A stretch of 64,000 nucleotides of DNA from JAIQFF01 sp963788505 (GCA_963788505.1 CAWBGY010000005.1:248001-312000); one strand, 5' to 3'. Counted from the first letter of the stretch, positions 35,660-44,366 are shown. The notes: generated by a model from the sequence alone, not told the origin. Translations and numbers: made by a program.

Positions 35660-36510
35660 TCGAAAACAACTGTCTTGTTTCCGTAAGTCAGGACGCGGTG
35701 GCAGAGATGCAGACGTACGGCCCGGCCCAGGACCGTGCGTTCAAGGTCGCGCCCCTTGCGGATCATGTCTTCGATGGAATCGCGGTGCGAGACGCGGGCG
35801 ACGGCCTGTTCGATGATGGGCCCTTCATCCAGATTCATGGTGACGTAATGCCCCGTGGCCCCGATCAGTTTTACCCCGCGGAGAAAGGCCTGATGGTAGG
35901 GCTTGGCGCCGACAAAAGCGGGAAGGAACGAATGATGAATATTGATGATGCGATTGGGATAGCTGGCAATGAAGTCTTCGCTCAGCACCTGCATATATCG
36001 AGCCAGCACGATCAACTCGATGCCCCGTGAGCGGAGCTCGCGGAGTTCCTCGGCTTCCTGTTGCTTCTTGCTCTCCGCGGTGATGGAAAAATGCAGGAAG
36101 GGTACACGGTAGCGGCTGGCAATCTCGCCCGCCTCGGGATGATTGCTTACCACCACGGCGATTTCAGCGTTGAACTCTCCTGCCTGCTGACGCTGCAAAA
36201 GATCTTCGAGACAATGCGGCAGGCGCGAGGCAAATAAAGCGACCTTGGGCCGGTGGTCGCTGAAATGGACTTCGAACTTCATGCTGAATTCCCGGGCCAG
36301 CGCGCCAAAGCGCTCGGTGATCTGATCGGTGGGAATCTGAAATCCAGCCAGGTTAAATTCGAAGCGGGCCAGGAAGATGCCGGCTTCAACGTCGGTGTAT
36401 TGATCCGACTGAAGAATGTTGCCGCCGTTTCTGAAAATGAAGTTGGAGATTCCTGAGACCAGGCCCTTCTGGTCGGGACAGGAGACAAGTAACGTCGCAG
36501 TGTCAGGCAT
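35656..36510 (-). CDS. purU: Formyltetrahydrofolate deformylase PurU
   Basis: A 284-residue enzyme hydrolysing 10-formyl-THF to THF and formate. Residues 1 to about 80 are an ACT domain (LLVSCPDQKGLVSGISNFI), the rest a formyltransferase-fold hydrolase with NIHHSFLPAFVGAKPY (catalytic Asn-x-His) and GATGHYVTMNLDEGPII (catalytic Asp). It yields free formate, a substrate for the formate dehydrogenase 13 kb away; a functional tie is only a suggestion. Confidence 0.95.
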   Translation of the reverse strand: MPDTATLLVSCPDQKGLVSGISNFIFRNGGNILQSDQYTDVEAGIFLARFEFNLAGFQIPTDQITERFGALAREFSMKFEVHFSDHRPKVALFASRLPHCLEDLLQRQQAGEFNAEIAVVVSNHPEAGEIASRYRVPFLHFSITAESKKQQEAEELRELRSRGIELIVLARYMQVLSEDFIASYPNRIINIHHSFLPAFVGAKPYHQAFLRGVKLIGATGHYVTMNLDEGPIIEQAVARVSHRDSIEDMIRKGRDLERTVLGRAVRLHLCHRVLTYGNKTVVFD

Positions 36511-36516
36511 AAGAGT

Positions 36517-38355
36517 CTAGTTCAGTGATGGCGAGCAGCCCGCATTTGCCAGACTCGGTTCGGCGGGGCAGATCGCAACTCCCGCCCTCTCGCTGCCTTT
36601 TTTGCTCGCGGCGATCCAGGCATTCACCTGCTTCTCCAGGACCGTCAGCGGCAGAGGTCCGTTCAGCAACAGAGCATCGTGGAAGGCGCGGATGTCAAAC
36701 TGCGGTCCCAATTCCTTTTCCGCGCGCTGTCTGAGTTGCTCGATCTTCAGCTCGCCAATCTTATACGCCAGGGCCTGGCCCGGCCATGAAATATAACGGT
36801 CCACCTCACTGGTGGCGTTGTATTCGGTGGTCGCGACGTGGGCGAGAAAATAATCGATGGCCTGCTGACGGGTCCAGTGCTTGTAGTGCATTCCCGTATC
36901 GACGACCAGGCGGACAGCGCGCCACATTTCGTTGCTCAAGCGTCCGAAGCGCACGTAGGGATCGCCGTAGAGGCCGAGTTCGTCTCCCAGAGATTCGCAG
37001 TAGAGAGCCCAGCCTTCCTGATACGCGCTGTATCCGCCGTAGCGGCGGAATTTTGGAATGTCCTTCAGTTCAATCGCAATGCCGCCCTGGAACGTGTGGC
37101 CGGGTACGGCTTCGTGCAGGATGAGGGAAGTGATTTCATATTCCGGACGGGTCTCGGGCTTGTAGGTATTGATGTAAAAGTATCCCGGGCGCGAGCCGTC
37201 GGGCGCCGCTGCATCGGCGTAGGCGGCGGGCATTCCCGGCGCAATCTCCGAAGGCACGGGCTCCACGCCGTAAGGCAGGCGAGGGAAAGTACGGAACAGT
37301 TTCACCAGCAACGGGTCGATTTCCTTGGCCCGCGCCCGGGTGTATTCCAGGAGTTCGGCCGAGGTCTTGGCATAGAAACGCGGGTCGGTGCGGAGAAAGT
37401 GAAAGAACTCCTGGCTCGTTCCTTTGAATCCGGACTGCTCGCGAACCTTGTCCATCTCCGCGCCGATGCGCTTCACTTCCTGCAAACCGATCTCGTGGAT
37501 CTGTTGCGGGGTAAGGTTCGTGGTGGTGCGGGAACGGGCGAGGTAGGCATAAGTGGCGTCGCCGTTGGGGACCTGCCAGGCGCCGACTTGCTCAAACGAG
37601 GCGGGCACATACTCGTTTTGCATAAAATCGCGGAAGCGCTGAAAAGCAGGGAGAACGTCGGTCTTGATTTCCTGCCGGGCCGCCGCGGTCAGGCGCCGCT
37701 TGTCGGATTCCGGGAAGGCCGGCGGGATTTTCAGGAACGGCTTGTAGAAGCCGTGCTTGGTGGGGTCTTGCCAGTCCATGCCGTTGAGTTGGGTGAGGAC
37801 CTTTTCCCCAATCACCTTGGGCAGAAGAATGCGGTCCTTGATGCCTTCGCGCATCAATGCAATGTTCTGGTCCATGTAGACGGGGAAGTTGCGCATGCGG
37901 CCGAGCCAGTCATCGTAGTCCTTGACGGTTTCAAAGCGCAGGGAATTGACCACGCCTTCGATCGTCTGGATTCCATCGAAAGTATCGGTGCGGACCAGGT
38001 ACCACTTGTGCTGCTCACCTTCGACGTAGTCGTTGTTGTTGTATTCGAAGACGTCGTAGCTGATCTGGTCTTGCGCGGAGAGCTGGGCGCGGTCGATGGC
38101 GTGCAGCCGCGCCAGCATTTCGCGGGCGTGCTGGAACTGCTCGTGCAATGAGCTGAGACTCAAGTTTTCCCACTGGTCGTTCCAGCGGCGGTCGCCCAGT
38201 TCGGAGGCGCTTACCGGATCGTGCGCCATCTGGTATTCCCAGTCCTGATCGAACAGCTGGTGCAGAGCCTGGGCAGGGCCGTTTTCGGCCGCGTGGGAGA
38301 TAGCGGGGATGACTAGGAGCAGAAGAAAAAACTGAGCGCGGCGGGCAAAATGCAT
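36517..38355 (-). CDS. Exported DUF885 family metalloenzyme-like protein
   Basis: 612 residues with a signal peptide (FFLLLLVIPAISHAAENG). The DUF885 signature includes LILHEAVPGHTFQGG (HExxxGH-like zinc site), RYGGYSAYQEGWALYCESL and DTGMHYKHWTRQQAIDYF plus EVDRYISWPGQALAYKIGE. DUF885 proteins are predicted zinc peptidases, mostly without biochemistry. GGGAGAA precedes the ATG. The upstream gap to the RNase H-like gene carries a GC-rich palindrome. Confidence 0.88.
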   Translation of the reverse strand: MHFARRAQFFLLLLVIPAISHAAENGPAQALHQLFDQDWEYQMAHDPVSASELGDRRWNDQWENLSLSSLHEQFQHAREMLARLHAIDRAQLSAQDQISYDVFEYNNNDYVEGEQHKWYLVRTDTFDGIQTIEGVVNSLRFETVKDYDDWLGRMRNFPVYMDQNIALMREGIKDRILLPKVIGEKVLTQLNGMDWQDPTKHGFYKPFLKIPPAFPESDKRRLTAAARQEIKTDVLPAFQRFRDFMQNEYVPASFEQVGAWQVPNGDATYAYLARSRTTTNLTPQQIHEIGLQEVKRIGAEMDKVREQSGFKGTSQEFFHFLRTDPRFYAKTSAELLEYTRARAKEIDPLLVKLFRTFPRLPYGVEPVPSEIAPGMPAAYADAAAPDGSRPGYFYINTYKPETRPEYEITSLILHEAVPGHTFQGGIAIELKDIPKFRRYGGYSAYQEGWALYCESLGDELGLYGDPYVRFGRLSNEMWRAVRLVVDTGMHYKHWTRQQAIDYFLAHVATTEYNATSEVDRYISWPGQALAYKIGELKIEQLRQRAEKELGPQFDIRAFHDALLLNGPLPLTVLEKQVNAWIAASKKGSERAGVAICPAEPSLANAGCSPSLN

Positions 38356-38396
38356 TCGTTCTCCCGGTTAGGTACGACGGAAAAGTTAGCACAAAA

Positions 38397-38542
38397 CACG
38401 TGGGCCCGGACGCCCTCGTCCGGGCGGGCGAGCGAAGGTCGCCTGGTTCTTACTTCTGCTCAAATCGAGGGGAATCTTGGTACAGCCGAAAACCCGCCGG
38501 GCTTCGCCCGGCCAGGCGGGTGAGGGCACCCGCCCCTACGTG
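38397..38542. repeat. GC-rich composite palindrome
   Basis: CACGTGGG at the left and CCCCTACGTG at the right frame hairpins such as GCCCGGACG/CGTCCGGGC and GGGCTTCGCCC. It looks like two related palindromic elements back to back and touches the end of the RNase H-like gene. Similar in style to those at 9333 and 31281. Confidence 0.4.
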
Positions 38543-38964
38543 GTTCGTGTTGGGGACACCTTCGAGGTAATGCGCTCGCGCACGGCGGAGTTGGCCAGAT
38601 GATTGGCCTCGGCGTTGCGCTCGCGAGGGACGTGGGTAATGGAAAACTTGAAGGAACGAGCCAGCTTGCGGCAGATCCAGTGCAAGGAATAGAGGCGCGG
38701 GCTGCGACACGCGTACTCGCCTTGCATTTGCCGGACGACCACCTGGGAGTCGGAATAGACGTGCAATGCCCTGGCTTTGAGCGCCTGAGCGCATTGCAGG
38801 GCCTCGAGCAGGGCGACGTATTCGGCGACGTTGTTGTCCTGGCGGCCAATCCAGCGGGCGATGCGGATGGTGCCGCCGGCGCTGCCCTCGATCACTACGC
38901 CAATACCGGACGGCCCCGGGTTTCCCAGGGATCCGCCATCCACGTAGGCTACGAGATCCGACAT
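38536..38964 (-). CDS. RNase HI-like protein
   Basis: About 142 residues with the RNase H fold: AYVDGGSLGNPGPSGIGVV (first Asp), NNVAEYVALLEALQCA (Glu) and ALHVYSDSQVVVRQMQGEY (second Asp). The fourth catalytic position, normally Asp in a NxxAD.LAN motif, reads NAEANHLAN, i.e. Asn. E. coli enzymes with Asn there keep little or no activity, so catalysis is uncertain. Start ATG 38964 gives the conserved N-terminus; ATG 38991 is an alternative. Confidence 0.82.
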   Translation of the reverse strand: MSDLVAYVDGGSLGNPGPSGIGVVIEGSAGGTIRIARWIGRQDNNVAEYVALLEALQCAQALKARALHVYSDSQVVVRQMQGEYACRSPRLYSLHWICRKLARSFKFSITHVPRERNAEANHLANSAVRERITSKVSPTRTT

Positions 38965-39179
38965 CCGGCTTCGATCCGTTGTCATCAACATGCGTCAGAA
39001 CGAAACTTCCGTCAAGATGTTTATTCTGAGTCATTGCAACGCCGGGTCGTGGCTGTGGAATAGTTTGTGGAAAACACAGCCTGCGGGATTGCAAAAAGAA
39101 GTAAGCATGTTTGATTCAAGCAACTACAATTTTCGATTTGCACAGGATGGAAAAGTGTGATTGCACACAAAAACGGCGT

Positions 39180-39460
39180 TGACATTTACACGGGAAGCAT
39201 TTAACTTCGCAAACGTCGACGGCCGAAAGGGCTGGCTCAAATTAAAACTTAGCCAGTCTGAAGTAGGCCGGGTGATCCGCCGGAAGGGGCAACCTGGAAG
39301 GCGACCGAACCCGAAAAAACCGACGTCCCTGCGAGGGGCAGTTGGGGTTAGGGACTGCGAAAGCAGCGATCACATCAAGGGCCGTGATGGTGCATGCGTC
39401 CACGCTGTTATGCTTCCTCGCAGGAGCTGGCGGCTAGAGCATAACCAATGTCACGGCCTT
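39180..39460 (+). other. Possible structured RNA in a 680-bp gene-free gap
   Basis: The gap 38965-39647 has no credible gene. A TTGACA hexamer at about 39179 is followed by a run of small hairpins: TGGCT/AGCCA, CTGC-GAAA-GCAG with a GNRA loop, CATCA/TGATG, and a 7-bp GTTATGC/GCATAAC stem (39407-39445) enclosing TCCT-CGC-AGGA and a second small stem. I recognise no known RNA family. It may be an unnamed small RNA or chance pairing. Confidence 0.3.
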
Positions 39461-39601
39461 TTCTATTTCCTGTACAGACCCCTTCGGCAGCGTTCGGTGA
39501 GTTCAAGTTTCTTCCAAGACATTCCCGCTGTAGTTCCGCTGAATTTCACGTCACCCGCTTTCGATGACTGTCTTGTGGGCCGCGGAGTCAATGCTCAGTG
39601 A

Positions 39602-39629
39602 GCAGTTTCTAGTTCCCGGTTCTCAGATA
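39602..39629 (+). repeat. 7-bp repeat array (4 units)
   Basis: Units GCAGTTT, CTAGTTC, CCGGTTC, TCAGATA in 7-bp phase, the reverse-complement type of the arrays at 24731 and 44267, just before the monooxygenase gene. Confidence 0.5.
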
Positions 39630-39647
39630 CTTCTTCATAATGTCAGG

Positions 39648-40874
39648 ATGACTGCCACCTTGCGCACGCGCTGCTGTATCGCGGGCGGCGGGCCGGCCGG
39701 CATGATGCTGGGCTTCCTGCTCGCCCGCATGGGTGTGGATGTGATGGTGCTGGAGAAGCACGCTGACTTTCTCCGCGATTTCCGTGGCGATACCATCCAT
39801 CCTTCCACTCTTGAAGTGATGTACGAGTTGGGCATTCTGGACGAGTTCCTCAAGCGTCCGCACCAGGAAGTGCGCCGACTGGAGGGTCAGATCGGGAACC
39901 AGACCGTCGCCGTCGCGGATTTTACCCACCTGCCGACACACTGCAAATTCCTGGGCCTGATGCCGCAGTGGGACTTTCTGAATTTTATCGTCGAGCAGGC
40001 CCGGCAGTATCCGCCCTTTCATTTGACGATGCAGGCCGAGGTCAACGACCTGATCGAAGAGGATGGCAGAATAGTGGGCGCGCGGGCGCAAACTCCAGCG
40101 GGCGAATTGGAAGTCCGCGCCGACCTGACGGTGGGCGCCGACGGCCGGCATTCCGTGGTGCGCGACCGTGCCGGCCTTTCCGTGCTCAACCTGGGCGCGC
40201 CCATGGATGTGTTGTGGATGCGGATGAGCCGCCAACCGACCGACCCGGGGCAGACCTTTGGACGCTTCGATGCCGGGAGAATTCTGATCTTTCTCAATCG
40301 CGATGATTATTGGCAAGTGGCCTACGTCATCGCGAAAGGGCAAGCCGACGAACTTCGGCGGCAAGGGCTTCCGCTATTTCGCCACGAACTGGTCAGGCTG
40401 GCTCCGTTTCTGGAAAACCGGGTGAATGAACTGCGTGACTGGGAGGACATCAAGTTACTCACGGTCGCGGTCGATCGCCTGCGTCGGTGGTTCCGGCCCG
40501 GATTGTTGTGCATTGGAGATGCTGCCCATGCCATGTCGCCGATCGGTGGCGTCGGAATTAATCTGGCGATTCAGGATGCGGTAGCCACGGCGAACATCCT
40601 GGGTGAAAGGCTGCGACAGGGAACGGTCGACCAGGGCGACCTGGAGGCGGTGCAGCGACGAAGAACATTTCCCACTCGCGCCACCCAGCGGCTGCAACTG
40701 ATTGTGCAGAGCAATGTGATCCGAAGGGTATTAGGCACCACCCGGCCGCTCACGCCGCCCTGGCCGGTGAAGCTGTTAGGACGTTGGAAATTGTTGCAAC
40801 GTATTCCGGCGCGGATCGTTGGGCTGGGATTTCGTCCGGAACATGTGAAGTCGCCCGCAGTGCGGGAAGCGTGA
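39648..40874 (+). CDS. FAD-dependent monooxygenase (PHBH/UbiH-like)
   Basis: About 408 residues. The N-terminal Rossmann motif is CCIAGGGPAGMMLGFLLARM with Glu in VLEKH binding the ribose; the DG motif is LTVGADGRHSVVRDRAG and the FAD motif GD is LCIGDAAHAMSPIGGVGINL. This is the class A flavoprotein hydroxylase fold; substrate is unknown and no aromatic pathway genes are near. ATG 39648 begins right at the first beta strand; the frame extends to 39564 through a repeat array. Confidence 0.87.
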   Translation: MTATLRTRCCIAGGGPAGMMLGFLLARMGVDVMVLEKHADFLRDFRGDTIHPSTLEVMYELGILDEFLKRPHQEVRRLEGQIGNQTVAVADFTHLPTHCKFLGLMPQWDFLNFIVEQARQYPPFHLTMQAEVNDLIEEDGRIVGARAQTPAGELEVRADLTVGADGRHSVVRDRAGLSVLNLGAPMDVLWMRMSRQPTDPGQTFGRFDAGRILIFLNRDDYWQVAYVIAKGQADELRRQGLPLFRHELVRLAPFLENRVNELRDWEDIKLLTVAVDRLRRWFRPGLLCIGDAAHAMSPIGGVGINLAIQDAVATANILGERLRQGTVDQGDLEAVQRRRTFPTRATQRLQLIVQSNVIRRVLGTTRPLTPPWPVKLLGRWKLLQRIPARIVGLGFRPEHVKSPAVREA

Positions 40875-40882
40875 TCGAGACC

Positions 40883-41470
40883 CTACGCGACCGTTTTGGG
40901 CACTTGCTTTTCCATGCGGACAATCCGCAGGGACTCTCCGTTGGCCAGTGGTACTTCGAGGTTCTCCAACGCGACATAGCCGCGAGCTTGGTAGAGCAAC
41001 ACTCCAGTGAGGGTGGCCCCCATTTCGAAGCGGGCGAAGCCGGCTGCGACGGCGGCATTTTCGCAGGCTTCCAGGATCATGCTCCCAATGCCGCGCCGGG
41101 CCCACGAGGGGTGGATAAAGAACGCACGAATCTTGGCGGCGTCGTACCGCGGATCGAGCAAGGCGGCTTCGCGACCCGTCCATTGATCTCCCCCGTAGAG
41201 GGTCTTCCGCTTGCTCCAGCCGCCGCAACCGACGATCAGCCCAGCCGCGGACGACGGCATTCCGGTCGCGTCCACACTCGAATCAGCTTCGGCGACAAAA
41301 TACGTTCCATCAGCGATGAGCCGGGTGTCCACGCCATATACTGTCGCCAGTGCGTTCTCAATCTGGGATGGAGTGTAGTCCCGGGTCTGTAGCCCGCGCA
41401 CCGAGGCATCGATCAGATCGCGCAGGATGGGAATGTCTTCCGTAACAGCCTGGCGAATGAGAATATTCAT
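40883..41470 (-). CDS. GNAT-family N-acetyltransferase
   Basis: About 195 residues. Central segment KIRAFFIHPSWARRGIGSMI contains the acetyl-CoA-binding RRGIGS loop (motif A), and GVLLYQARGYVALENLEVPL is motif B. The N-terminus MNILIRQAVTEDIPILRDLI is typical of GNAT proteins. Substrate unknown. ATG 41470 is chosen, with AGGA upstream; ATG 41488 is in frame. Converges with the flavoprotein gene. Confidence 0.82.
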   Translation of the reverse strand: MNILIRQAVTEDIPILRDLIDASVRGLQTRDYTPSQIENALATVYGVDTRLIADGTYFVAEADSSVDATGMPSSAAGLIVGCGGWSKRKTLYGGDQWTGREAALLDPRYDAAKIRAFFIHPSWARRGIGSMILEACENAAVAAGFARFEMGATLTGVLLYQARGYVALENLEVPLANGESLRIVRMEKQVPKTVA

Positions 41471-41753
41471 GGATGCAATTCCTGGCACCGGCGGCCAGTC
41501 AGAAGTTTACGGCTTTCAACACCAAAATGCCGCCTCCCCGACCACCCGCCAGAGAGGTTTCGCATCTACCAAGCGCATGTCAATGCAGCATGGAAGAAAG
41601 ACCATCCGAAGATGAACAGCGTCAGGGACGCTTGCAGAGGCTGTAAGACAGGGAAGCCAATCTTTTTGCTGTTTCGATTGGTGGAGTCAACGCTTGAGGG
41701 GCCGCCGGGCCGCATTCGAGTCAGTCATGTGAGCGTCGCGGTCTTAGACCGCA

Positions 41754-41837
41754 GGTTTCAGATTCGAGATTTTGGGTTTCAGATTTAGTCCCTGAAGCAG
41801 CCCAATCGGCAATCTAAAATCTTCAATCTCAAATCAA
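41754..41837. repeat. Two facing 7-bp repeat arrays
   Basis: Left units GGTTTCA, GATTCGA, GATTTTG, GGTTTCA, GATTTAG (41754-41788), right units CAATCGG, CAATCTA, AAATCTT, CAATCTC, AAATCAA (41803-41837). The two sets are complementary in type and could fold together. They lie in the 607-bp gap 41471-42077, which otherwise holds a GC-rich palindrome and one possible gene relic. Confidence 0.55.
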
Positions 41838-41849
41838 CGAATTGGCGGC

Positions 41850-42003
41850 TTATGCGGCGGGCTTGGTGCCGGGCGGTTCGATGGCAAGGAATTCTTCCGC
41901 GAAACGGCGGCTGTAGTTTTCCAGCAAGGCTTGAATCCGGCCAGGATCCGAGGAGCGAAGCACCAGGCCGGCACAACATTCTAGGGTTTGCTTCCGGTAC
42001 TTC
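41850..42003 (-). pseudogene. Possible C-terminal gene relic
   Basis: One minus-strand frame without an ATG ends at 41850 and reads like a real protein tail: SSDPGRIQALLENYSRRFAE then FLAIEPPGTKPAA. Upstream it runs into a GC-rich palindrome at about 42005-42060. I do not recognise the family. It may be a truncated gene interrupted by the repeat. Confidence 0.3.
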
Positions 42004-42077
42004 GTGCGGCCCGCCCTCCACCGTGGAGGCGAAGGGCGGGACAGCGCGGCTGGCGCCGCGTCAATGAATCGGAACTC

Positions 42078-42401
42078 TTACCGCCGCCAGTAAGGACGGC
42101 GTGCCACAAACTCGCGATGCTCGATTCGCCGCGGAGCGAAACGCGGGTTTACGTAAACGCCCGGACGATAGCCCCAGCCCGGTCGAACATAGACCGGAGG
42201 GTAAGCCGGAGCATAGAAGTACGGGTCCGGTCGGTAGGCGACATAGGGTACAGGCGCCACGTACCGGTACGGACGTACGTAAACCGGTCGCGGAAAAACG
42301 GGCCCTATCGCTACCACCACGCCGGCGTGCGCCTGCGGTGGGTTAAGACAGATCAGCATCGCTGCCAATCCAAACAGTGAAAGTGCGGTTTTCTTTAGCA
42401 T
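42078..42401 (-). CDS. Small secreted Tyr/Pro-rich protein
   Basis: 107 residues. A signal peptide (KKTALSLFGLAAMLICLNPP, cleaved after AHA) is followed by a mature part rich in Tyr, Pro, Val and Arg (PRPVYVRPYRYVAPVPYVAY and similar), without cysteines. Such proteins occur in many acidobacteria and proteobacteria and are of unknown function, perhaps envelope-associated. GGAGG lies 9-10 nt before ATG 42401. Divergent from the gamma-glutamyltransferase gene. Confidence 0.7.
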   Translation of the reverse strand: MLKKTALSLFGLAAMLICLNPPQAHAGVVVAIGPVFPRPVYVRPYRYVAPVPYVAYRPDPYFYAPAYPPVYVRPGWGYRPGVYVNPRFAPRRIEHREFVARRPYWRR

Positions 42402-42529
42402 TTCAGCACCCTCCATCCTCACCATGATTAAACCCCGCCGGAAAGAAAAGTTGTTTTCTGAAGCCAACCTTAAAGCAGCGTTTTGAGGACGTTACAGCGG
42501 GGAATCCAGGGAAAACCTGGCCCGTCATC

Positions 42530-42535
42530 TATAAT
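42530..42535 (+). promoter_or_regulatory. -10 box of ggt, probably leaderless
   Basis: A consensus TATAAT ends 9 nt before ATG 42545, with no ribosome site in between. Confidence 0.5.
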
Positions 42536-42544
42536 TCTCCCGCC

Positions 42545-44251
42545 ATGAAACTCCAGACACCGGCGTTCTTTCTTCTCTTAAACCTGCTTCTGTTGAACCT
42601 GCTGCCCTCGCCTCTTCTCGCGCAGGATCGTTCTTACGGCCGCTCCATGGTGATTAATGATGGCGGCATCGTGGCGACCAGCCACACTCTGGCTTCTCAG
42701 GCCGGAGCGCAGATTCTGGCGCGAGGCGGTTCGGCCATGGACGCGGCGATTGCGGCGAATGCCGTGCTTGGCGTTACTGAACCCATGATGAACGGGGTGG
42801 GCGGCGATCTCTTCCTGCTCTATTGGGAGGCCAAGACCGGCAAGCTGTACGGCCTGAACGCCAGCGGCTGGGCGCCGCGAGGACTGTCGATTGAATACCT
42901 GAAGCAGAAAGGCACCTTGCAGATGCCGCAGGCCGGCATTGACAGCGTCACCGTGCCCGGCGCGGTGGACGGATGGGCCAAAGCCCATGCCCGCTTCGGA
43001 CGGCTGCCCTGGAAAGACCTGTTTACGCCGGCGATCTATTACGCCGAGCATGGCTATCCCGTGCCCGAGATTATTCATGATTTCTGGCAAGACAATGAGC
43101 AGGCCCTGAAGCAGACACCCGAGGCGGAGCGAGTGTTTCTACCTGGCGGCAAGGTTCCGGAAGTGGGCGAGATGTTTGCCAACCCGGACCTGGGCAAGAC
43201 CCTGCGGCTGATTGCGGAAAATGGACGCGATGTCTTTTATCGCGGCGAAATCGCGCAGTCGATTGTGAGTACCTCTGCGGCGCTCGGCGGGACCATGCAG
43301 GCCGACGATCTGTCGGACTTTTCAGCGGAGTGGGTGGAGCCGATTTCGATTAACTATCGCGGTTGGCAGGTTTACGAGTTGCCTCCCAACGGGCAAGGCA
43401 TGGCCGCGCTTGAAATGCTGAATATCATGAGCACCCTGCCGCCGGACAAGGACGGCCCCCTGGCGCCAATGGAGTTGCATAACCGGATCGAAGCGATGAA
43501 GCTGGCTTACAGTGATCTTTATCGCTACAACGCCGATCCGCGTTTTGCCAAGGTGCCGGTCAAGGGGTTGCTGGCCATCCCCTACGCCGAACAGCGCGCC
43601 GCGCTGATCAATCCCGAGAAAGCCAATTGCACTCCAGCCAGCGGCTCTCCCGCGAGGAGCGATACAACTTATCTGGCCGCAGTCGACAAGGACGGCAACA
43701 TTGCTTCGCTCATCCAGAGCAATTACGATGCCTTCGGTTCCGGAGTCGCGGTCAAGGGCCGGGGATTTATTTTGCAGGACCGCGGCGGACTGTTCGTCCT
43801 CGATCCCAGCCATCCCAATGCGCTGGCGCCGCGCAAGCGTCCCTTTCACACTATTATTCCTGCGTTCATGGAGCGCGGCGACGAGCACATTGGATTCGGT
43901 ATCATGGGCGGCGCCAATCAGCCACTGGCGCACGCGCAGTTTGTCTCCAATATGGTGGACTACGGTATGAACATTCAGGCCGCTCTTTCCGAGCCCCGCT
44001 TTACCGTCCTGCCGACGGAGCAGGGAATCGGATGCGACCTGCTGATTGAATCGCGGGTGCCGCCGGAGACGCTGAAACAGCTGGAGGAGAAGGGCCACAG
44101 GTTCAAGGTACGGAAAGAATATTCGGCGGCCATGGGACGTGGGCAGGCGGTGCTGCACAATTCGAAAACTAACATCAACTTTGCGGCATCCGGTCCACGG
44201 GCGGACGGCTCGGCGGAACCGGAGCCGGTGCCGGAGCAGTTGGCGAAGTAG
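42545..44251 (+). CDS. ggt: Gamma-glutamyltransferase
   Basis: A 568-residue exported enzyme with a leucine-rich signal peptide (FFLLLNLLLLNLLPSPLLA). The Ntn-hydrolase is made as a precursor cut before the catalytic Thr; here the site is in SPARSDTTYLAAVDKDGN. Also seen are MDAAIAANAVLGVTEPMMNG, GGDLFLLYW and RPFHTIIPAF. It hydrolyses glutathione or transfers gamma-glutamyl groups in the periplasm. Not obviously linked to the sugar genes that follow; 7-bp repeats separate it from the next gene. Confidence 0.92.
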   Translation: MKLQTPAFFLLLNLLLLNLLPSPLLAQDRSYGRSMVINDGGIVATSHTLASQAGAQILARGGSAMDAAIAANAVLGVTEPMMNGVGGDLFLLYWEAKTGKLYGLNASGWAPRGLSIEYLKQKGTLQMPQAGIDSVTVPGAVDGWAKAHARFGRLPWKDLFTPAIYYAEHGYPVPEIIHDFWQDNEQALKQTPEAERVFLPGGKVPEVGEMFANPDLGKTLRLIAENGRDVFYRGEIAQSIVSTSAALGGTMQADDLSDFSAEWVEPISINYRGWQVYELPPNGQGMAALEMLNIMSTLPPDKDGPLAPMELHNRIEAMKLAYSDLYRYNADPRFAKVPVKGLLAIPYAEQRAALINPEKANCTPASGSPARSDTTYLAAVDKDGNIASLIQSNYDAFGSGVAVKGRGFILQDRGGLFVLDPSHPNALAPRKRPFHTIIPAFMERGDEHIGFGIMGGANQPLAHAQFVSNMVDYGMNIQAALSEPRFTVLPTEQGIGCDLLIESRVPPETLKQLEEKGHRFKVRKEYSAAMGRGQAVLHNSKTNINFAASGPRADGSAEPEPVPEQLAK

Positions 44252-44266
44252 AATCGTCAGCCTGCG

Positions 44267-44364
44267 CTAGCGAACAGACGACGCTTCTAGCGTCTAGCTC
44301 CTAGCGATTCAGTCTTGCGCCAGAAGCTAGAAGCCAGAAGCTAGAAGCCAGGAGCCAGAAACTC
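44267..44364 (+). repeat. Long 7-bp repeat array (about 14 units) before the SDR gene
   Basis: The best array of the class. From 44288 eleven units keep exact 7-bp phase: three of the TAGCNNN type, two transitional, then GAAGCTA, GAAGCCA, GAAGCTA, GAAGCCA, GGAGCCA and GAAACTC. Three looser units precede them. It runs from the ggt 3' flank to 2 nt before the SDR ATG, so it makes up the entire 5' region of that gene. Confidence 0.75.
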
Positions 44365-44366
44365 AC

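Noticed and set aside
36838..38151. 437-residue plus-strand frame opposite the DUF885 gene
   Set aside because: Antisense shadow of a conserved gene.
39190..39290. c-di-GMP-I (GEMM) riboswitch
   Set aside because: A GAAA-loop and a GTAGGCCGGGT stretch look similar, but the conserved ACGCAAAGCC core is missing and no suitable gene follows closely.
39161..39601. 146-residue frame in the gap before the monooxygenase
   Set aside because: Composition is not protein-like and no start signal is present.
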